Shown in pieces: positions 33,823 through 44,532 of a DNA stretch of 64,000 bases. The notes under the pieces were generated by a model. The model was not told where the DNA came from. It made no database searches and saw only the letters and a program-made list of their open reading frames with translations. The position numbers were made by a program, and so were the translations under genes. The stretch is from assembly GCA_900553185.1 (NCBI GenBank), contig USCT01000002.1, forward strand, positions 62,001 to 126,000. The letters are read 5' to 3'. The stretch is from an uncultured Bacteroides sp. Lineage in GTDB: Bacteria; Bacteroidota; Bacteroidia; Bacteroidales; Bacteroidaceae. Every line of letters begins with the position of its first letter. The stretch's first letter is position 1.

Positions 33823-35082
33823 CTATAACAAATCGACAATAAGCTGTCCGAAATCTGTTGTAGAAAGCGACTGTCCATCCGGCATGAAACGTGCCAGGTC
33901 ATTGGTAGCCTGTCCTTTGGAGAATGCCTCTTCCAAAGCTTCCGTAATCAACGCGGCTGCTTCCTTCCAGCCCAAGTATTCCAACATCATGACAGACGAA
34001 AGCAGAAGCGAACAAGGATTGACAATATTCTTTCCGGCAATGTTTGGAGCCGTACCGTGTGTAGCCTCGAAAATGGCATGCCCTGTCTGATAATTGATGT
34101 TGGCACCCGGAGCGATTCCAATACCTCCAACCATCGCCGCCAGCTGATCGGAAATGTAATCCCCGTTCAGATTCAACGTAGCAATAACGGAATAATCGTC
34201 CGGCATAAGCAGCGTATTCTGCAGGAAGGCGTCGGCAATACAGTCCTTGACAAGAATTTTTCCTCCATTGACAGCCTTGGCCATTTCGGCTCTGGCCGAT
34301 TCTTCACCCAGATCTTTCTTTAACTGTTCAAACTGATTCATGGTGAACGTCTGTTCAGAGAATTCTTTTTCGGCCACTTCGTATCCCCAACGCTTGAAAC
34401 CGCCTTCCGTAAATTTCATGATATTTCCCTTATGCACCAACGTTACGGACGCAAGTTTATGATACAAGGCATATTCGATAGCCGCACGTACCAAACGCTG
34501 GGTTCCTTCTTTGGATACCGGTTTTACTCCAAAAGAAGACGTTTCCGGGAAACGCACATTTTTCACTCCCATCTCGTTATGCAGGAAATCATAAAACTTA
34601 CGGGCTTCCGGTGTTCCCTGCTCCCATTCGATACCGGCATAAATATCTTCAGTATTTTCACGGAAAATATGCATGTTCACCTTCTCCGGTTCCTTGACAG
34701 GAGAAGATACCCCCTTAAACCAACGTACCGGACGCAGACAGACATACAAGTCGAGAGCCTGACGCAAGGCCACATTCAACGAGCGTATACCTCCGCCCAC
34801 CGGCGTTGTCAGCGGTCCCTTGATACCAACCAGGTATTCGCGGAACGCATCCATCGTAGCCTCAGGCAACCATTCGCCGGTTTCCTTAAAAGCCTTTCCT
34901 CCGGCCAGTACCTCTTTCCATTCAATGGAACGCTGACCATGATAGGCAGCTTCCACTGCCACATTGACAATCTGCTGACATACCGGTGTTATTTCAGCAC
35001 CTACGCCATCACCCTCGATAAAAGGAACTGTCACATGATCGGGAACAACCAGTTTCCCGTTTTCCATATATACTTTACTCAT
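33823..35082 (-). CDS. icd: Isocitrate dehydrogenase
   Basis: 419 residues, in the isocitrate/isopropylmalate dehydrogenase family. It starts with [17 protein letters not shown]; the substrate loop is [15 protein letters not shown] and the isocitrate arginines lie in [11 protein letters not shown]; catalytic Lys and Tyr regions are [11 protein letters not shown] and [16 protein letters not shown], read as LVHKGNIMK then FTEGGFK. The C-terminal [26 protein letters not shown], read as [13 protein letters not shown] then [13 protein letters not shown], positions the cofactor; NADP use is likely but not proven here. Middle gene of the operon, 26 bp after aconitase. Confidence 0.95.
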   Translation of the reverse strand: MSKVYMENGKLVVPDHVTVPFIEGDGVGAEITPVCQQIVNVAVEAAYHGQRSIEWKEVLAGGKAFKETGEWLPEATMDAFREYLVGIKGPLTTPVGGGIRSLNVALRQALDLYVCLRPVRWFKGVSSPVKEPEKVNMHIFRENTEDIYAGIEWEQGTPEARKFYDFLHNEMGVKNVRFPETSSFGVKPVSKEGTQRLVRAAIEYALYHKLASVTLVHKGNIMKFTEGGFKRWGYEVAEKEFSEQTFTMNQFEQLKKDLGEESARAEMAKAVNGGKILVKDCIADAFLQNTLLMPDDYSVIATLNLNGDYISDQLAAMVGGIGIAPGANINYQTGHAIFEATHGTAPNIAGKNIVNPCSLLLSSVMMLEYLGWKEAAALITEALEEAFSKGQATNDLARFMPDGQSLSTTDFGQLIVDLL

Positions 35083-35108
35083 AAATTTACCTCCTGTTGT
35101 TTATACAA

Positions 35109-37364
35109 TCATTTTTTAAAAGTATTCAGTGCAGAACCAGCTTTAAACCATCCTATCTGCATTTCATTATAAGTATGTACGGCTTCCAGCGTATCCGTCG
35201 TACCATCTTCGTGTTTCAAGACCACCTGTAACGGTTTCCCGGGAGCAAACGATTCCAGTCCCTTTACCGAAATTCTATCGTGCTCCTGTACCTTGTCGTA
35301 ATCCTGCTTGTTCTTGAAAGTCAGTGCCAGCATACCCTGCTTCTTCAAGTTGGTCTCATGAATACGGGCAAAGCTCTTGGCCAGAATAACACGTACATTC
35401 AGGAAACGAGGCTCCATCGCCGCATGTTCGCGACTGGATCCTTCTCCGTAATTTTCTTCGGCCACCACAATAGACGGAATGCCCTGAGCCTTGTAAGCCT
35501 TTGCTACTGCCGAAACCGCCTCATAACTTCCATTCAACTGATTGAAAACACAATTAGTCTTTCCGTTAAAGGCATTGACAGCTCCCATCAGCATGTTGTC
35601 GGAAATATTCTGCAAGTGTCCACGGAAACGCAACCATGGACCAGCCATGGAAATATGATCGGTGGTACACTTTCCCTGAGTTTTGATAAGCAACGGCATA
35701 TCCAGCAAGTCCTTTCCATCCCACGGAGCAAAAGGAAGCAGTTTCTGCAAACGCTGTGAATCCGGACTTATAGAAACCTCGAGTGAATTTCCGTCGGCTG
35801 CCGGAGCTACATAGCCGTTGTCATCAACGGTGAAGCCGTTTACCGGCAATGTATCACCTGTCGGAGCATCCAGTTTGACTGTTTCACCCTTTTCATTTAC
35901 CAGCGTATCAGTCATCGGATTAAAGCAAAGATCTCCTGCTATGGTCAGAGCCATCGCCACTTCCGGAGAAGCCACAAAGGCATGAGTATTCGGATTGCCA
36001 TCCGCCCGTTTCGCGAAATTACGGTTGAACGAAGTAACAATGGAGTTGGCACGTAAAGGATCATCCGTAATGCGCTTCCACTGTCCGATACACGGACCAC
36101 AGGCATTGGTCATAATAACAGCTCCTATTGACTTGAAATCGGCTATCATACCGTCACGCAACGAAGTACAATACACTTGTTCCGAACCCGGGTTGATAAT
36201 GAGCGGAGAAGCCATTTTCAATCCCTTGGCTTTTACCTGACGGGCCAGTGAAGCGGCACGACTCAGATCCTGATATGAAGAGTTGGTACAAGAACCAATC
36301 AGTCCGACTTCCATTCGCTGAGGGTATCCGTTTTTCTTCACTTTTTCGGCAAATGCAGACAACGCACAGGCCGCATCCGGCGTAAACGGTCCGTTGATAT
36401 AAGGTTCCAGTTCGGAAAGATTGATTTCAATAATCCGGTCATAATAAGCTTCCGGATGAGCGGAAACTTCCGGATCGGCCTGCAGATCGGCAGCATTTCG
36501 GGAAGCCATCCCGGCTACTGTTTCACGACCGGTAGCACACAGGTAATCAGCCATATTCTGATCAAACGGGAAGATAGAAGTGGTAGCTCCCACCTCAGCG
36601 CCCATGTTACAGATAGTGGCTTTTCCCGTAGCCGACAAAGAAGCGGCACCTTCACCAAAATATTCAATGATGGCATTGGTAGCACCTTTCACTGTCAGTA
36701 TTCCAGCCAGTTTCAGAATAACATCTTTCGGCGCAGCCCAACCGTTCAACTGTCCGGTCAATTTCACACCGATCAGCTTCGGCATTTTCAGTTCCCATTC
36801 CATACCGGTCATTACATCCACCGCATCCGCACCTCCTACACCTACGGCAATCATACCGAGACCTCCTGCATTTGGCGTATGCGAGTCTGTACCGACCATC
36901 ATTCCACCGGGAAAGGCATAATTCTCAAGAACCACCTGATGGATAATTCCTGCTCCCGGTTTCCAGAAACCAATCCCGTATTTGGAAGCCACACTACGCA
37001 AAAATTCATACACTTCCTTATTGGTTTCACGGGCTGCCGGCAAATCGACCTCCACCCCTTTATATGCTTGAATCAAATGATCGCAATGTACTGTGGAAGG
37101 AACAGCCACCGCTTTTTTCCCTGCATTCATAAACTGCAGTAAAGCCATCTGCGCCGTAGCATCCTGCATGGCGACCCTGTCTGGTCTGAAATTTACATAA
37201 TCTTCTCCCCGGCTGAAACTTGTCAACGATGCTTCATCGTACAGATGAGCATACAGAACCTTTTCCGCCAAAGTCATGGCCCTACCTAATTTTTGTCTTG
37301 CTCTTTCTACCTTCGCAGCATACGATCCGTAGAATTTTTTCAATACTTCAATGTCGTAAACCAT
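35109..37364 (-). CDS. acnA: Aconitate hydratase
   Basis: 751 residues. It interconverts citrate and isocitrate with a [4Fe-4S] cluster. The substrate and cluster regions are seen: [28 protein letters not shown] (first cluster Cys), [10 protein letters not shown] (the other two Cys), and near the C-terminus [21 protein letters not shown], read as [12 protein letters not shown] then REHAAMEPR. The length fits the mitochondrial-type enzyme (about 750-780) rather than the longer bacterial AcnA (about 890), so the symbol is the annotation habit for this group. First gene of the operon; a TATATTTG -7 box at 37451-37458 (minus strand) is its likely promoter. Confidence 0.93.
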   Translation of the reverse strand: MVYDIEVLKKFYGSYAAKVERARQKLGRAMTLAEKVLYAHLYDEASLTSFSRGEDYVNFRPDRVAMQDATAQMALLQFMNAGKKAVAVPSTVHCDHLIQAYKGVEVDLPAARETNKEVYEFLRSVASKYGIGFWKPGAGIIHQVVLENYAFPGGMMVGTDSHTPNAGGLGMIAVGVGGADAVDVMTGMEWELKMPKLIGVKLTGQLNGWAAPKDVILKLAGILTVKGATNAIIEYFGEGAASLSATGKATICNMGAEVGATTSIFPFDQNMADYLCATGRETVAGMASRNAADLQADPEVSAHPEAYYDRIIEINLSELEPYINGPFTPDAACALSAFAEKVKKNGYPQRMEVGLIGSCTNSSYQDLSRAASLARQVKAKGLKMASPLIINPGSEQVYCTSLRDGMIADFKSIGAVIMTNACGPCIGQWKRITDDPLRANSIVTSFNRNFAKRADGNPNTHAFVASPEVAMALTIAGDLCFNPMTDTLVNEKGETVKLDAPTGDTLPVNGFTVDDNGYVAPAADGNSLEVSISPDSQRLQKLLPFAPWDGKDLLDMPLLIKTQGKCTTDHISMAGPWLRFRGHLQNISDNMLMGAVNAFNGKTNCVFNQLNGSYEAVSAVAKAYKAQGIPSIVVAEENYGEGSSREHAAMEPRFLNVRVILAKSFARIHETNLKKQGMLALTFKNKQDYDKVQEHDRISVKGLESFAPGKPLQVVLKHEDGTTDTLEAVHTYNEMQIGWFKAGSALNTFKK

Positions 37365-37784
37365 CTTGAATTCTTTTTTATACTTCTATCTTTATCACTT
37401 GTTTCTTTATGGCAGCCAAGTATCGACTTTCTTTTTCATCTAGTTCAGCGCAAATATAGAACTTAAATTTACAATATTCAAAAAGAATACGCACAAATGC
37501 GGTATTTTTAAAACAAGATTAATAAAAATCGTATAAATATAACACGACAAACATTTTTTTTGTTACACATTGCAAAATAAACCGGTATGCAGACCTGCTT
37601 TTGAGCCACACATACGAAAAAGTTTCCTGTCCCGACGGATCTGTCCCGATAGAAACGAGCTCCCGTTTTTTCTCCATTTACTTCTGTTTTACAATTCCTT
37701 TCCACGAAAAAGTACCTTATATATAGAGATACTTTGCAAAATGTTTTCTATTTTTGTACCCAAATTGAGTTAATATATTAACAA
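37365..37784. promoter_or_regulatory. Divergent promoter region between aconitase and lysS
   Basis: 420 bp without a gene. Two exact -7 boxes are present: TATATTTG on the minus strand (37451-37458) for the aconitase operon, and TATTTTTG on the plus strand (37749-37756), 29 bp before the lysS ATG. The short frames seen here overlap both promoters and have no ribosome sites, so they are not called. Confidence 0.65.
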
Positions 37785-39512
37785 ATGAACGTATTAGAGC
37801 TAAGTGAACAGGAGATTATCAGACGGAACAGTCTGAATGAAATGAGAGCGATGGGCATCGATCCGTACCCTGCTGCAGAGTATGTAACCAATGCATTTTC
37901 GACTGATATAAAAGCCGAATTCAAGGATGACGAAGCAGAACCGCGCAAAGTATCAGTAGCCGGACGAATCATGTCACGCCGTGTAATGGGTAAAGCTTCT
38001 TTCATTGAGTTGCAGGATTCCAAAGGCCGTATTCAAGTATACATCACCCGTGATGACATCTGTCCGGATGAGAACAAAGACTTATATAATGTAGTATTCA
38101 AACGCTTGCTCGATTTGGGTGACTTTATTGGAATCGAAGGCTTTGTATTCCGTACCCAAACTGGAGAAGTATCCATCCATGCGCAGAAACTGACCGTACT
38201 GTCTAAATCACTCCGCCCTCTTCCTATTGTAAAATATAAAGACGGAGTCGCATACGATAAATTTGAAGACCCTGAGCTGCGTTATCGTCAGCGTTACGTC
38301 GACCTGATCGTAAACGATGGAGTAAAAGACATCTTCCTGCAACGTGCTACGGTTATCCGTACCATCCGTCGCATTCTGGATGAAGCTGGATATACGGAAG
38401 TAGAGACTCCGGTACTGCAAAACATAGCAGGTGGTGCAAGCGCAAAACCCTTCATCACTCACTTCAATGCCCTTGATACCGATATGTATATGCGTATCGC
38501 TACTGAGCTGTATCTGAAACGGCTTATCGTAGGCGGATTTGAGGGGGTATACGAAATAGGCAAGAACTTCCGCAACGAAGGTATGGACCGTAACCACAAT
38601 CCGGAATTCACTTGTATGGAGCTGTACGTTCAATATAAGGATTACAACTGGATGATGTCGTTTACAGAAAAGCTGCTAGAGGCTGTCTGTATAGCTGTAA
38701 ACGGTAAACCGGAACGCGAAATCGACGGAAACATCATCAGCTTCAAGGCTCCTTACCGCCGCCTTCCGATTTTGGACGCCATCAAGGAAAAAACCGGTTA
38801 TGACCTGAACGGCATGGACGAAGCACAAATCCGTGAAGTCTGCCAGAAGTTGAATATGGAAATCGACGATACCATGGGCAAAGGCAAACTGATTGACGAA
38901 ATCTTCGGTGAATTCTGCGAAGGTACATTCATCCAGCCTACTTTCATCATCGATTATCCGGTAGAAATGTCACCGCTAACCAAGATGCACCGTTCTAAAC
39001 CCGGATTGACCGAACGTTTCGAATTGATGGTAAACGGAAAAGAACTGGCCAACGCCTATTCAGAGCTGAACGATCCAATCGACCAGGAAGAACGATTCAA
39101 AGAGCAGATGCGACTGGCGGATAAAGGAGATGACGAGGCAATGATTATCGATCAGGACTTCCTGCGTGCCCTGCAATACGGTATGCCTCCTACCAGCGGT
39201 ATCGGTATCGGTATAGACCGTCTGGTGATGCTGATGACAGGCAAAACCTACATTCAGGAAATATTGTTCTTCCCGCAAATGCGCCCGGAAAAGGTTACTC
39301 CGAAAGATACACCGGCCAAATTCATGGAACTGGGCATACCGGAAGCCTGGGTACCTGTCATCCAGAAAGCAGGATACAATCTGGTATCAGACATGAAAGA
39401 AATCAATCCGCAGAAGCTGCATCAGGATATCTGTGGCATCAATAAAAAATACAAACTGGAACTGACCAATCCGAGTGTAGACGAAGTGGCAGGCTGGATA
39501 CAGAAAATTTAA
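37785..39512 (+). CDS. lysS: Lysyl-tRNA synthetase, class II
   Basis: 575 residues. The N-terminal anticodon-binding OB-fold (about 60-170: VAGRIMSRRVMGKASFIELQD) is followed by the class II core: motif 1 near FLQRATVIRTIRRILDEAGY with VETPVLQ, motif 2 FRNEGMDRNHNPEFTCMELY, read as FRNEGMDRNHN then PEFTCMELY, and motif 3 GIGIGIDRLVMLMTG. A C-terminal extension of about 75 residues beyond motif 3 makes it longer than the E. coli enzyme (505) and is common in Bacteroidota. Followed by gpsA on the same strand, with a hairpin between. Confidence 0.97.
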   Translation: MNVLELSEQEIIRRNSLNEMRAMGIDPYPAAEYVTNAFSTDIKAEFKDDEAEPRKVSVAGRIMSRRVMGKASFIELQDSKGRIQVYITRDDICPDENKDLYNVVFKRLLDLGDFIGIEGFVFRTQTGEVSIHAQKLTVLSKSLRPLPIVKYKDGVAYDKFEDPELRYRQRYVDLIVNDGVKDIFLQRATVIRTIRRILDEAGYTEVETPVLQNIAGGASAKPFITHFNALDTDMYMRIATELYLKRLIVGGFEGVYEIGKNFRNEGMDRNHNPEFTCMELYVQYKDYNWMMSFTEKLLEAVCIAVNGKPEREIDGNIISFKAPYRRLPILDAIKEKTGYDLNGMDEAQIREVCQKLNMEIDDTMGKGKLIDEIFGEFCEGTFIQPTFIIDYPVEMSPLTKMHRSKPGLTERFELMVNGKELANAYSELNDPIDQEERFKEQMRLADKGDDEAMIIDQDFLRALQYGMPPTSGIGIGIDRLVMLMTGKTYIQEILFFPQMRPEKVTPKDTPAKFMELGIPEAWVPVIQKAGYNLVSDMKEINPQKLHQDICGINKKYKLELTNPSVDEVAGWIQKI

Positions 39513-39541
39513 TCGATTAAAGAAGAGATAAAGTTGAAGGT

Positions 39542-39572
39542 TAAAAGCGGAATATCATATTCTCCGCTTTTA
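39542..39572 (+). terminator. Hairpin after lysS
   Basis: A perfect 10-bp stem (TAAAAGCGGA and complement) with an 11-nt loop, 30 bp after the lysS stop. The T-run lies mainly inside the stem (CTTTTA), so read-through to gpsA is possible. Confidence 0.6.
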
Positions 39573-39601
39573 GCTTTCAATTTTCATTCAAATTGATCAT
39601 T

Positions 39602-40597
39602 ATGAAATTACCCGGGAAAATAGCCATTATGGGTGGAGGAAGCTGGGCTACCGCAATTGCCAAAATTATTTTGGGCCAGGCCGAATCAATCAACTGGTAC
39701 ATGCGGCGCGACGACCGGATAGAAGAGTTCAAACGACTCGGACACAATCCGGCCTACCTGACCAGCGTGCGCTTTGATATCAAGCGCATCAACTTTTCAT
39801 CAGATATTAATAAGGTAGTACGGGAATCGGACACACTGATTTTCGTGACCCCTTCGCCTTACCTGAAAACCCACCTGAAAAAGCTAAAGACAAAAATCAA
39901 GGATAAGTTCATAGTAACCGCAATCAAAGGTATCGTTCCCGATGAAAACCTCATCGTATCCGACTATTTTCACCTCATGTACGGAGTTCCGGAAGAAAAT
40001 ATCGCAGTACTGGCTGGGCCCTGCCATGCAGAAGAAGTAGCCCTGGAACGCTTGTCGTATCTGACTATCGGCTGCAAAGACATCGAGAAAGCCAAAATGT
40101 TTGCCCGCCAGCTGACGGGACAATACATCAAGACTTCGGTCAATACGGATGTAGCCGGAATCGAGTATGCTTCCGTATTGAAAAATGTATATGCCATTGC
40201 CGCCGGCATTTGCAGCGGTCTGAAATATGGAGACAATTTTCAGGCCGTACTGGTATCGAACGCCATCCAGGAAATGAATCGTTTCCTCAACACCGTTCAC
40301 CCCGTAGACCGATGTACCAACGACTCGGCATACCTGGGAGATTTATTGGTAACATCTTATTCCAACTTCAGCCGAAACCGAGTATTTGGTACCATGATCG
40401 GAAAAGGTTATTCGGTAAAAAGCGCACAGATAGAAATGGAAATGATCGCTGAAGGGTATTACGGAACGAAATGCATCAAAGAACTGAACAAACACCTTCA
40501 TGTCAATATGCCAATTGTAGACGCTGTCTACAACATCCTGTATGAACGGATTTCCCCTATGATTGAAATAAAACTATTAACAGATTCATTCCGATAG
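39602..40597 (+). CDS. gpsA: Glycerol-3-phosphate dehydrogenase [NAD(P)+]
   Basis: 331 residues. It makes sn-glycerol 3-phosphate from dihydroxyacetone phosphate for phospholipid synthesis. The N-terminal nucleotide fold has IMGGGSWATAIAK (the GxGxxA/G motif), then FVTPSPYL and ATKG-like AIKGIV; the catalytic Lys lies in EYASVLKNVYAIAAGI, and GDLLVTSYSNFSRNR precedes the end. The ATG at 39602 is chosen over a TTG nine bases earlier. It lies between lysS and pgi on one strand. Confidence 0.95.
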   Translation: MKLPGKIAIMGGGSWATAIAKIILGQAESINWYMRRDDRIEEFKRLGHNPAYLTSVRFDIKRINFSSDINKVVRESDTLIFVTPSPYLKTHLKKLKTKIKDKFIVTAIKGIVPDENLIVSDYFHLMYGVPEENIAVLAGPCHAEEVALERLSYLTIGCKDIEKAKMFARQLTGQYIKTSVNTDVAGIEYASVLKNVYAIAAGICSGLKYGDNFQAVLVSNAIQEMNRFLNTVHPVDRCTNDSAYLGDLLVTSYSNFSRNRVFGTMIGKGYSVKSAQIEMEMIAEGYYGTKCIKELNKHLHVNMPIVDAVYNILYERISPMIEIKLLTDSFR

Positions 40598-40753
40598 ACA
40601 AAGATAAAAAACCGATTGAATTAGATTAATAAACAGACTTTGTATTACAAAAGGTAAAAAGGAAAAAGAATGCCTGATGCATTCTTTATACCTTAAACTT
40701 CGAAAAGATACAACCGATTTTCATTGTTAATTATTAATATTTAATTGAATAAC

Positions 40754-42103
40754 ATGGAAAATATCAAATTATGCATCGAAAAAACTTTAGATTTCATCTC
40801 TAAAGAAAAACTGGCTTCTTACGAATCTGACGTAAAAGCTTGTATGGAAACTTTGGAAAAAGGTACAGGCCTGGGCAATGATTTCCTGGGATGGCTGCAT
40901 CTGCCTTCTTCTATTACCAAAGAACACCTGAACGATTTGAAAGCTACCGCACAGATTCTGCGTGAAAACTGTGACGTAGTAGTAGTAGCCGGTATTGGTG
41001 GAAGCTACCTGGGCGCCCGCGCAGTCATCGAAGCTATGTCGAACAGCTTCCTGTGGCTGCAGGAAAAGAAAGCCGGACAACCTACAATTATCTTTGCCGG
41101 ACATAACATCGGTGAAGACTATCTTTATGAGTTAACAGAATACCTGAAAGACAAAAAATTCGGCGTAATCAATATATCTAAATCAGGAACAACTACCGAA
41201 ACAGCTTTGGCTTTCCGCCTACTGAAAAAGCAATGTGAAGAACAGCGTGGAAAAGAAATGGCACGCAAAGTCATCGTAGCCGTTACTGACGCAAAGAAAG
41301 GAGCTGCCCGCGTTACAGCTGACAAGGAAGGATATAAATCATTCATTATCCCGGATAATGTAGGAGGCCGTTTTTCCGTACTCACTCCGGTAGGCTTGTT
41401 GCCAATCGCCGTAGCCGGTATTGATATCGACCAGTTGGTTGCCGGAGCATGCAAGATGGAAGAAGTGTGTGCCACTCCCAATATGCAGGAAAATCCGGCT
41501 GCGATGTATGCTGCTACCCGTAACGAATTATACAGAAACGGAAAGAAAATCGAAATTCTGGTTAATTTCCAACCCAAACTCCATTATTTCATGGAATGGT
41601 GGAAACAGCTATATGGAGAATCTGAAGGGAAAGACCACAAAGGTATCTATCCAAGCTCCGTAGATTTCTCTACCGATCTTCACTCCATGGGACAGTGGAT
41701 TCAGGAAGGTGAACGTACCATTTTCGAAACTGTAGTCTCCATAGAAACTCCAAACCACGAACTGCACGTTCCATTTGATGAAGAAAATCTGGATGGACTG
41801 AACTTCCTGTCTGGCAAACGTGTAGACGAAGTTAATAAAATGGCAGAACTGGGTACTCAGCTGGCACACGTAGATGGCGGTGTTCCCAATCTGCGCATCA
41901 GTGTTCCTGTACTGAATGAATATTACCTGGGACAATTGATTTACTTCTTCGAAAAAGCCTGTGGTATCAGCGGTTACCTGCTGGGAATAAATCCATTCAA
42001 CCAGCCAGGAGTAGAGGCCTATAAGAAAAATATGTTCGCCCTGCTGCATAAACCAGGCTATGAAAAAGAATCGGAAGCTATCCAGGCCCGCCTGAAAAAA
42101 TAA
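40754..42103 (+). CDS. pgi: Glucose-6-phosphate isomerase
   Basis: 449 residues. It interconverts glucose 6-phosphate and fructose 6-phosphate. Both SIS domains are visible: [19 protein letters not shown] near residue 75, [20 protein letters not shown] near 140, the Glu/His regions [15 protein letters not shown] and [12 protein letters not shown], and the C-terminal [16 protein letters not shown] with its catalytic Lys. The size matches the short, Bacillus-type form. ATG 40754 is used rather than an in-frame TTG at 40745. Two terminators follow. Confidence 0.97.
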   Translation: MENIKLCIEKTLDFISKEKLASYESDVKACMETLEKGTGLGNDFLGWLHLPSSITKEHLNDLKATAQILRENCDVVVVAGIGGSYLGARAVIEAMSNSFLWLQEKKAGQPTIIFAGHNIGEDYLYELTEYLKDKKFGVINISKSGTTTETALAFRLLKKQCEEQRGKEMARKVIVAVTDAKKGAARVTADKEGYKSFIIPDNVGGRFSVLTPVGLLPIAVAGIDIDQLVAGACKMEEVCATPNMQENPAAMYAATRNELYRNGKKIEILVNFQPKLHYFMEWWKQLYGESEGKDHKGIYPSSVDFSTDLHSMGQWIQEGERTIFETVVSIETPNHELHVPFDEENLDGLNFLSGKRVDEVNKMAELGTQLAHVDGGVPNLRISVPVLNEYYLGQLIYFFEKACGISGYLLGINPFNQPGVEAYKKNMFALLHKPGYEKESEAIQARLKK

Positions 42104-42112
42104 AATTTATCA

Positions 42113-42213
42113 CATCTGCCTGTAGAAACATTTATCCCGCAGGCAGATTCCCCTTTTATTGTCATTCAGTGTGTATCAATTAAGATTCCGCACACTGAAT
42201 GACAATCTTTTTT
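42113..42213 (+). terminator. Tandem terminators of pgi
   Basis: The first is a perfect 9-bp stem (ATCTGCCTG and complement, 42113-42147). The second is a perfect 16-bp stem at 42158-42173 and 42191-42206 (ATTGTCATTCAGTGTG), followed at once by CTTTTTT. Confidence 0.9.
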
Positions 42214-42247
42214 GCGAGATCAACCGATATACTGATTCCATTAAACT

Positions 42248-42994
42248 ATGTTTCAAGAAGCTATACAACAATATTTAGAAACACATCGCCAAACCAATAT
42301 CCACCTGAAAGCCGTTCTGTTTGATATGGACGGAGTTCTCTTTGACTCAATGAACAACCACGCCACTGCATGGCATGAGGCCATGAAACAATATGGCATG
42401 CACATGAGCCGCGAAGAAGCCTTTATGCACGAAGGACGCACTGGAGCATCTACAATCAATATCGTCAGTCAACGCGAACGAGGCCATGAAGCCAAAGAAG
42501 AAGAAATAAAACAAATCTATGAAACCAAAAGCCGGCTTTTCAACAGTCTTCCTGCAGCAGCTCCCATGCCTGGTGCACTTGAGGTGCTGAGAAAGATCCA
42601 GCAAAACGGACTGATTCCCATGGTAGTAACCGGGTCGGGACAGCATTCTCTGCTGGACAAACTGAATCATTATTATCCGGGTATTTTCAAACAAGAACTG
42701 ATGGTCACTGCCTTCGACGTAAAATATGGAAAACCTAATCCGGAACCGTATCTGATGGCCCTTAAAAAAGCAGGAATACAAGCCAACGAGGCTATAGTCA
42801 TAGAGAATGCTCCACTGGGAGTACGAGCCGGAGTTTCTGCCGGAATCTTCACCATTGCCGTAAACACAGGTCCCCTGCCAGATGCGACACTTCTGAACGA
42901 AGGAGCCAACTATCTTTTCCACTCCATGCCTGAGTTTAACATGCAATGGGAACAGTTGTACAACGAGTTTTGCCTGGCTGGAAACATTGATTAA
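42248..42994 (+). CDS. HAD-superfamily phosphatase/phosphoglucomutase-like protein
   Basis: 248 residues. HAD motif I is LFDMDGVLFDSM (nucleophile Asp near residue 26), motif II MVVTGSG, motif III Lys in YGKPNPEPYL, motif IV VIENAPLGVRAG. The cap domain between motifs I and II is alpha-helical, as in beta-phosphoglucomutase and sugar-phosphate phosphatases. The first 20 residues (MFQEAIQQYLETHRQTNIHL) are an extension before the core. The substrate is not readable from sequence; the place after pgi suggests a sugar phosphate. Confidence 0.85.
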   Translation: MFQEAIQQYLETHRQTNIHLKAVLFDMDGVLFDSMNNHATAWHEAMKQYGMHMSREEAFMHEGRTGASTINIVSQRERGHEAKEEEIKQIYETKSRLFNSLPAAAPMPGALEVLRKIQQNGLIPMVVTGSGQHSLLDKLNHYYPGIFKQELMVTAFDVKYGKPNPEPYLMALKKAGIQANEAIVIENAPLGVRAGVSAGIFTIAVNTGPLPDATLLNEGANYLFHSMPEFNMQWEQLYNEFCLAGNID

Positions 42995-43038
42995 AGGAGC
43001 ATTACGATGTAGAAATACATATCGTATAAATGAAAGGA

Positions 43039-43100
43039 AAAGGCAGAAGAACAAAAGAGCAATATTCCACATTTATTGATCTTGTTGTTCTTCTGCCTTT
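43039..43100. terminator. Bidirectional terminator between HAD and ROK genes
   Basis: A perfect 16-bp inverted repeat (AAAGGCAGAAGAACAA and complement) with a 30-nt loop, midway between two convergent genes, with A/T-rich flanks on both sides. Confidence 0.85.
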
Positions 43101-43138
43101 ATCTTTTCTTCAGAACCGAGTTTATTCCATAAAACAGG

Positions 43139-44344
43139 TTATACAGCAAACAAATTGGTACGTCCCAGCAGGCAAGTACCTACCACGTTTGCATCATCCT
43201 GAAGTTTAGCCAATAAAATATCCGAATCACGATACATCAGGTTCAACGTATATTTTCGAATAGCTGCAATAACCGGATGCAACAGATAGCCACCGGCTTT
43301 CGATAAGTCACCACCTATTACCACTAATTCCGGATTAAATATATTAATCAGACAGCCGATATGACGTCCCAACTCGCCACCAATTTCTTCAACCAGTTCA
43401 ATAGCCAGCACATCCTCGCGATTAACAGCAGAAAGAATATCGGCAATCGTAATTTCTTCTATTTTCTTTTCCCGTAAAAGAATGGAACTTTCTCCATTTT
43501 TCAACCGCTCTATAAACTTCCGGTATAAGGCCGAACAGGAAACCTCCGTTTCTATACAACCCTTTTTTCCACAATGACAAATCTGCTGATTGTCATATCC
43601 ATAGTTGTGTCCGAATTCACCGGAAAAACCAGACATACCCCGATATAATTTTCCGTCGATGATAATGGCCATACCTAATCCCCATCCGGCATTAATGTAG
43701 ATTAAATTCTTAACATCCTTGAAATCTCCTCTCATATATTCACCGTATGCCATCACACGACTGTCATTTTCTACTTCGACCGGTAATCCTATCCGCTCAA
43801 TCAAAAGATCACGCAGGGAAGTATCACCAAATTTAAAGAAACTGTAGCTAAATCCGGTTTCATTATTTACCCGTCCGGCCAGACTGACGCATACATTCAG
43901 AATCTTAGAACGGTCTAAATGATGATTGTCTACAAAATCATTGATAGCTTTACACAAAGCATCCACACAAGCCAATGTATTTTCGCGCTGAAAAGGAACT
44001 CTCAATACCTGATGCAACATATTTCCCTGAAAATCGGCTACTCCTATACTATAGAAATTGCGAGCTACCTCCACTCCCAAAAAATAAGCCGCATCGGCAC
44101 ACAATCCATAAAGATTAGGATAACGGCCACCGCTTGTTTCCAGTTTTCCATTATCAAGTACATAGCCGCCCTCAATCATTTCATCCACAAATTTAGTGAC
44201 AGTAGGCACGCTCAAATCCATGTCTTTTGACAAGTCAGTAATCGTCGCATTGCCGTTACAAATTAAATAAGTAACGATACGCCGCTTTACCATCGCACTC
44301 TTAGTACTACCTTTACACAATTCTTCCAATAAAGCTTGTCCCAT
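43139..44344 (-). CDS. ROK-family transcriptional repressor (NagC/Mlc type)
   Basis: 401 residues. An N-terminal winged HTH (about 15-80: KRRIVTYLICNGNATITDLSKDMDLSVPTVTKFVDEMIEGGYV, i.e. ITDLSKDMDLSVPTVTKF as the recognition part) is followed by a ROK sugar-kinase-like domain. The zinc-binding motif C-x-C-GKKGCIE appears as CHCGKKGCIETEVS, and the glycine-rich segments INAGWGLGMAIIIDG and GMSGFSGEFGHNYG are present. It is divergent from nagB and most likely senses a GlcNAc-derived sugar and controls nagB and itself through the operator between them. Confidence 0.9.
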   Translation of the reverse strand: MGQALLEELCKGSTKSAMVKRRIVTYLICNGNATITDLSKDMDLSVPTVTKFVDEMIEGGYVLDNGKLETSGGRYPNLYGLCADAAYFLGVEVARNFYSIGVADFQGNMLHQVLRVPFQRENTLACVDALCKAINDFVDNHHLDRSKILNVCVSLAGRVNNETGFSYSFFKFGDTSLRDLLIERIGLPVEVENDSRVMAYGEYMRGDFKDVKNLIYINAGWGLGMAIIIDGKLYRGMSGFSGEFGHNYGYDNQQICHCGKKGCIETEVSCSALYRKFIERLKNGESSILLREKKIEEITIADILSAVNREDVLAIELVEEIGGELGRHIGCLINIFNPELVVIGGDLSKAGGYLLHPVIAAIRKYTLNLMYRDSDILLAKLQDDANVVGTCLLGRTNLFAV

Positions 44345-44375
44345 ACCTAAATTTTAATTTTTGCATTAATTGTCA

Positions 44376-44456
44376 CAAATATAATAGTTTTTTTTAAAAA
44401 TCAAATGACAAAAAACTTTTTTTATTTGTCATTCTGTTATAATCTTGATATATTTG
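44376..44456. promoter_or_regulatory. Divergent promoters and palindromic operator between ROK gene and nagB
   Basis: A palindrome AATGACAAA (44404-44412) and TTTGTCATT (44425-44433) is centred between the two genes. For nagB the -33 TTTG is at 44425-44428, inside the right half-site, and the -7 TATATTTG at 44449-44456, 20 bp spacer. For the ROK gene the minus-strand -7 TATATTTG is at 44376-44383, with a -33 CAAA complement at 44402-44405 next to the left half-site. A further TTGTCAC half-site is at 44370-44376. Binding would block both promoters. Confidence 0.8.
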
Positions 44457-44532
44457 CAGAAAGATATTTCGTTACATTATCAAAAATCAAGAATTTACAC
44501 TAAAAATATTATTAACTAAAACCCGAATTATT

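Noticed and set aside
42158..42206. Second ROK operator (contains TTGTCATTC and GAATGACAA)
   Set aside because: It is a 16-bp perfect stem followed directly by CTTTTTT after pgi, so a terminator explains it fully.
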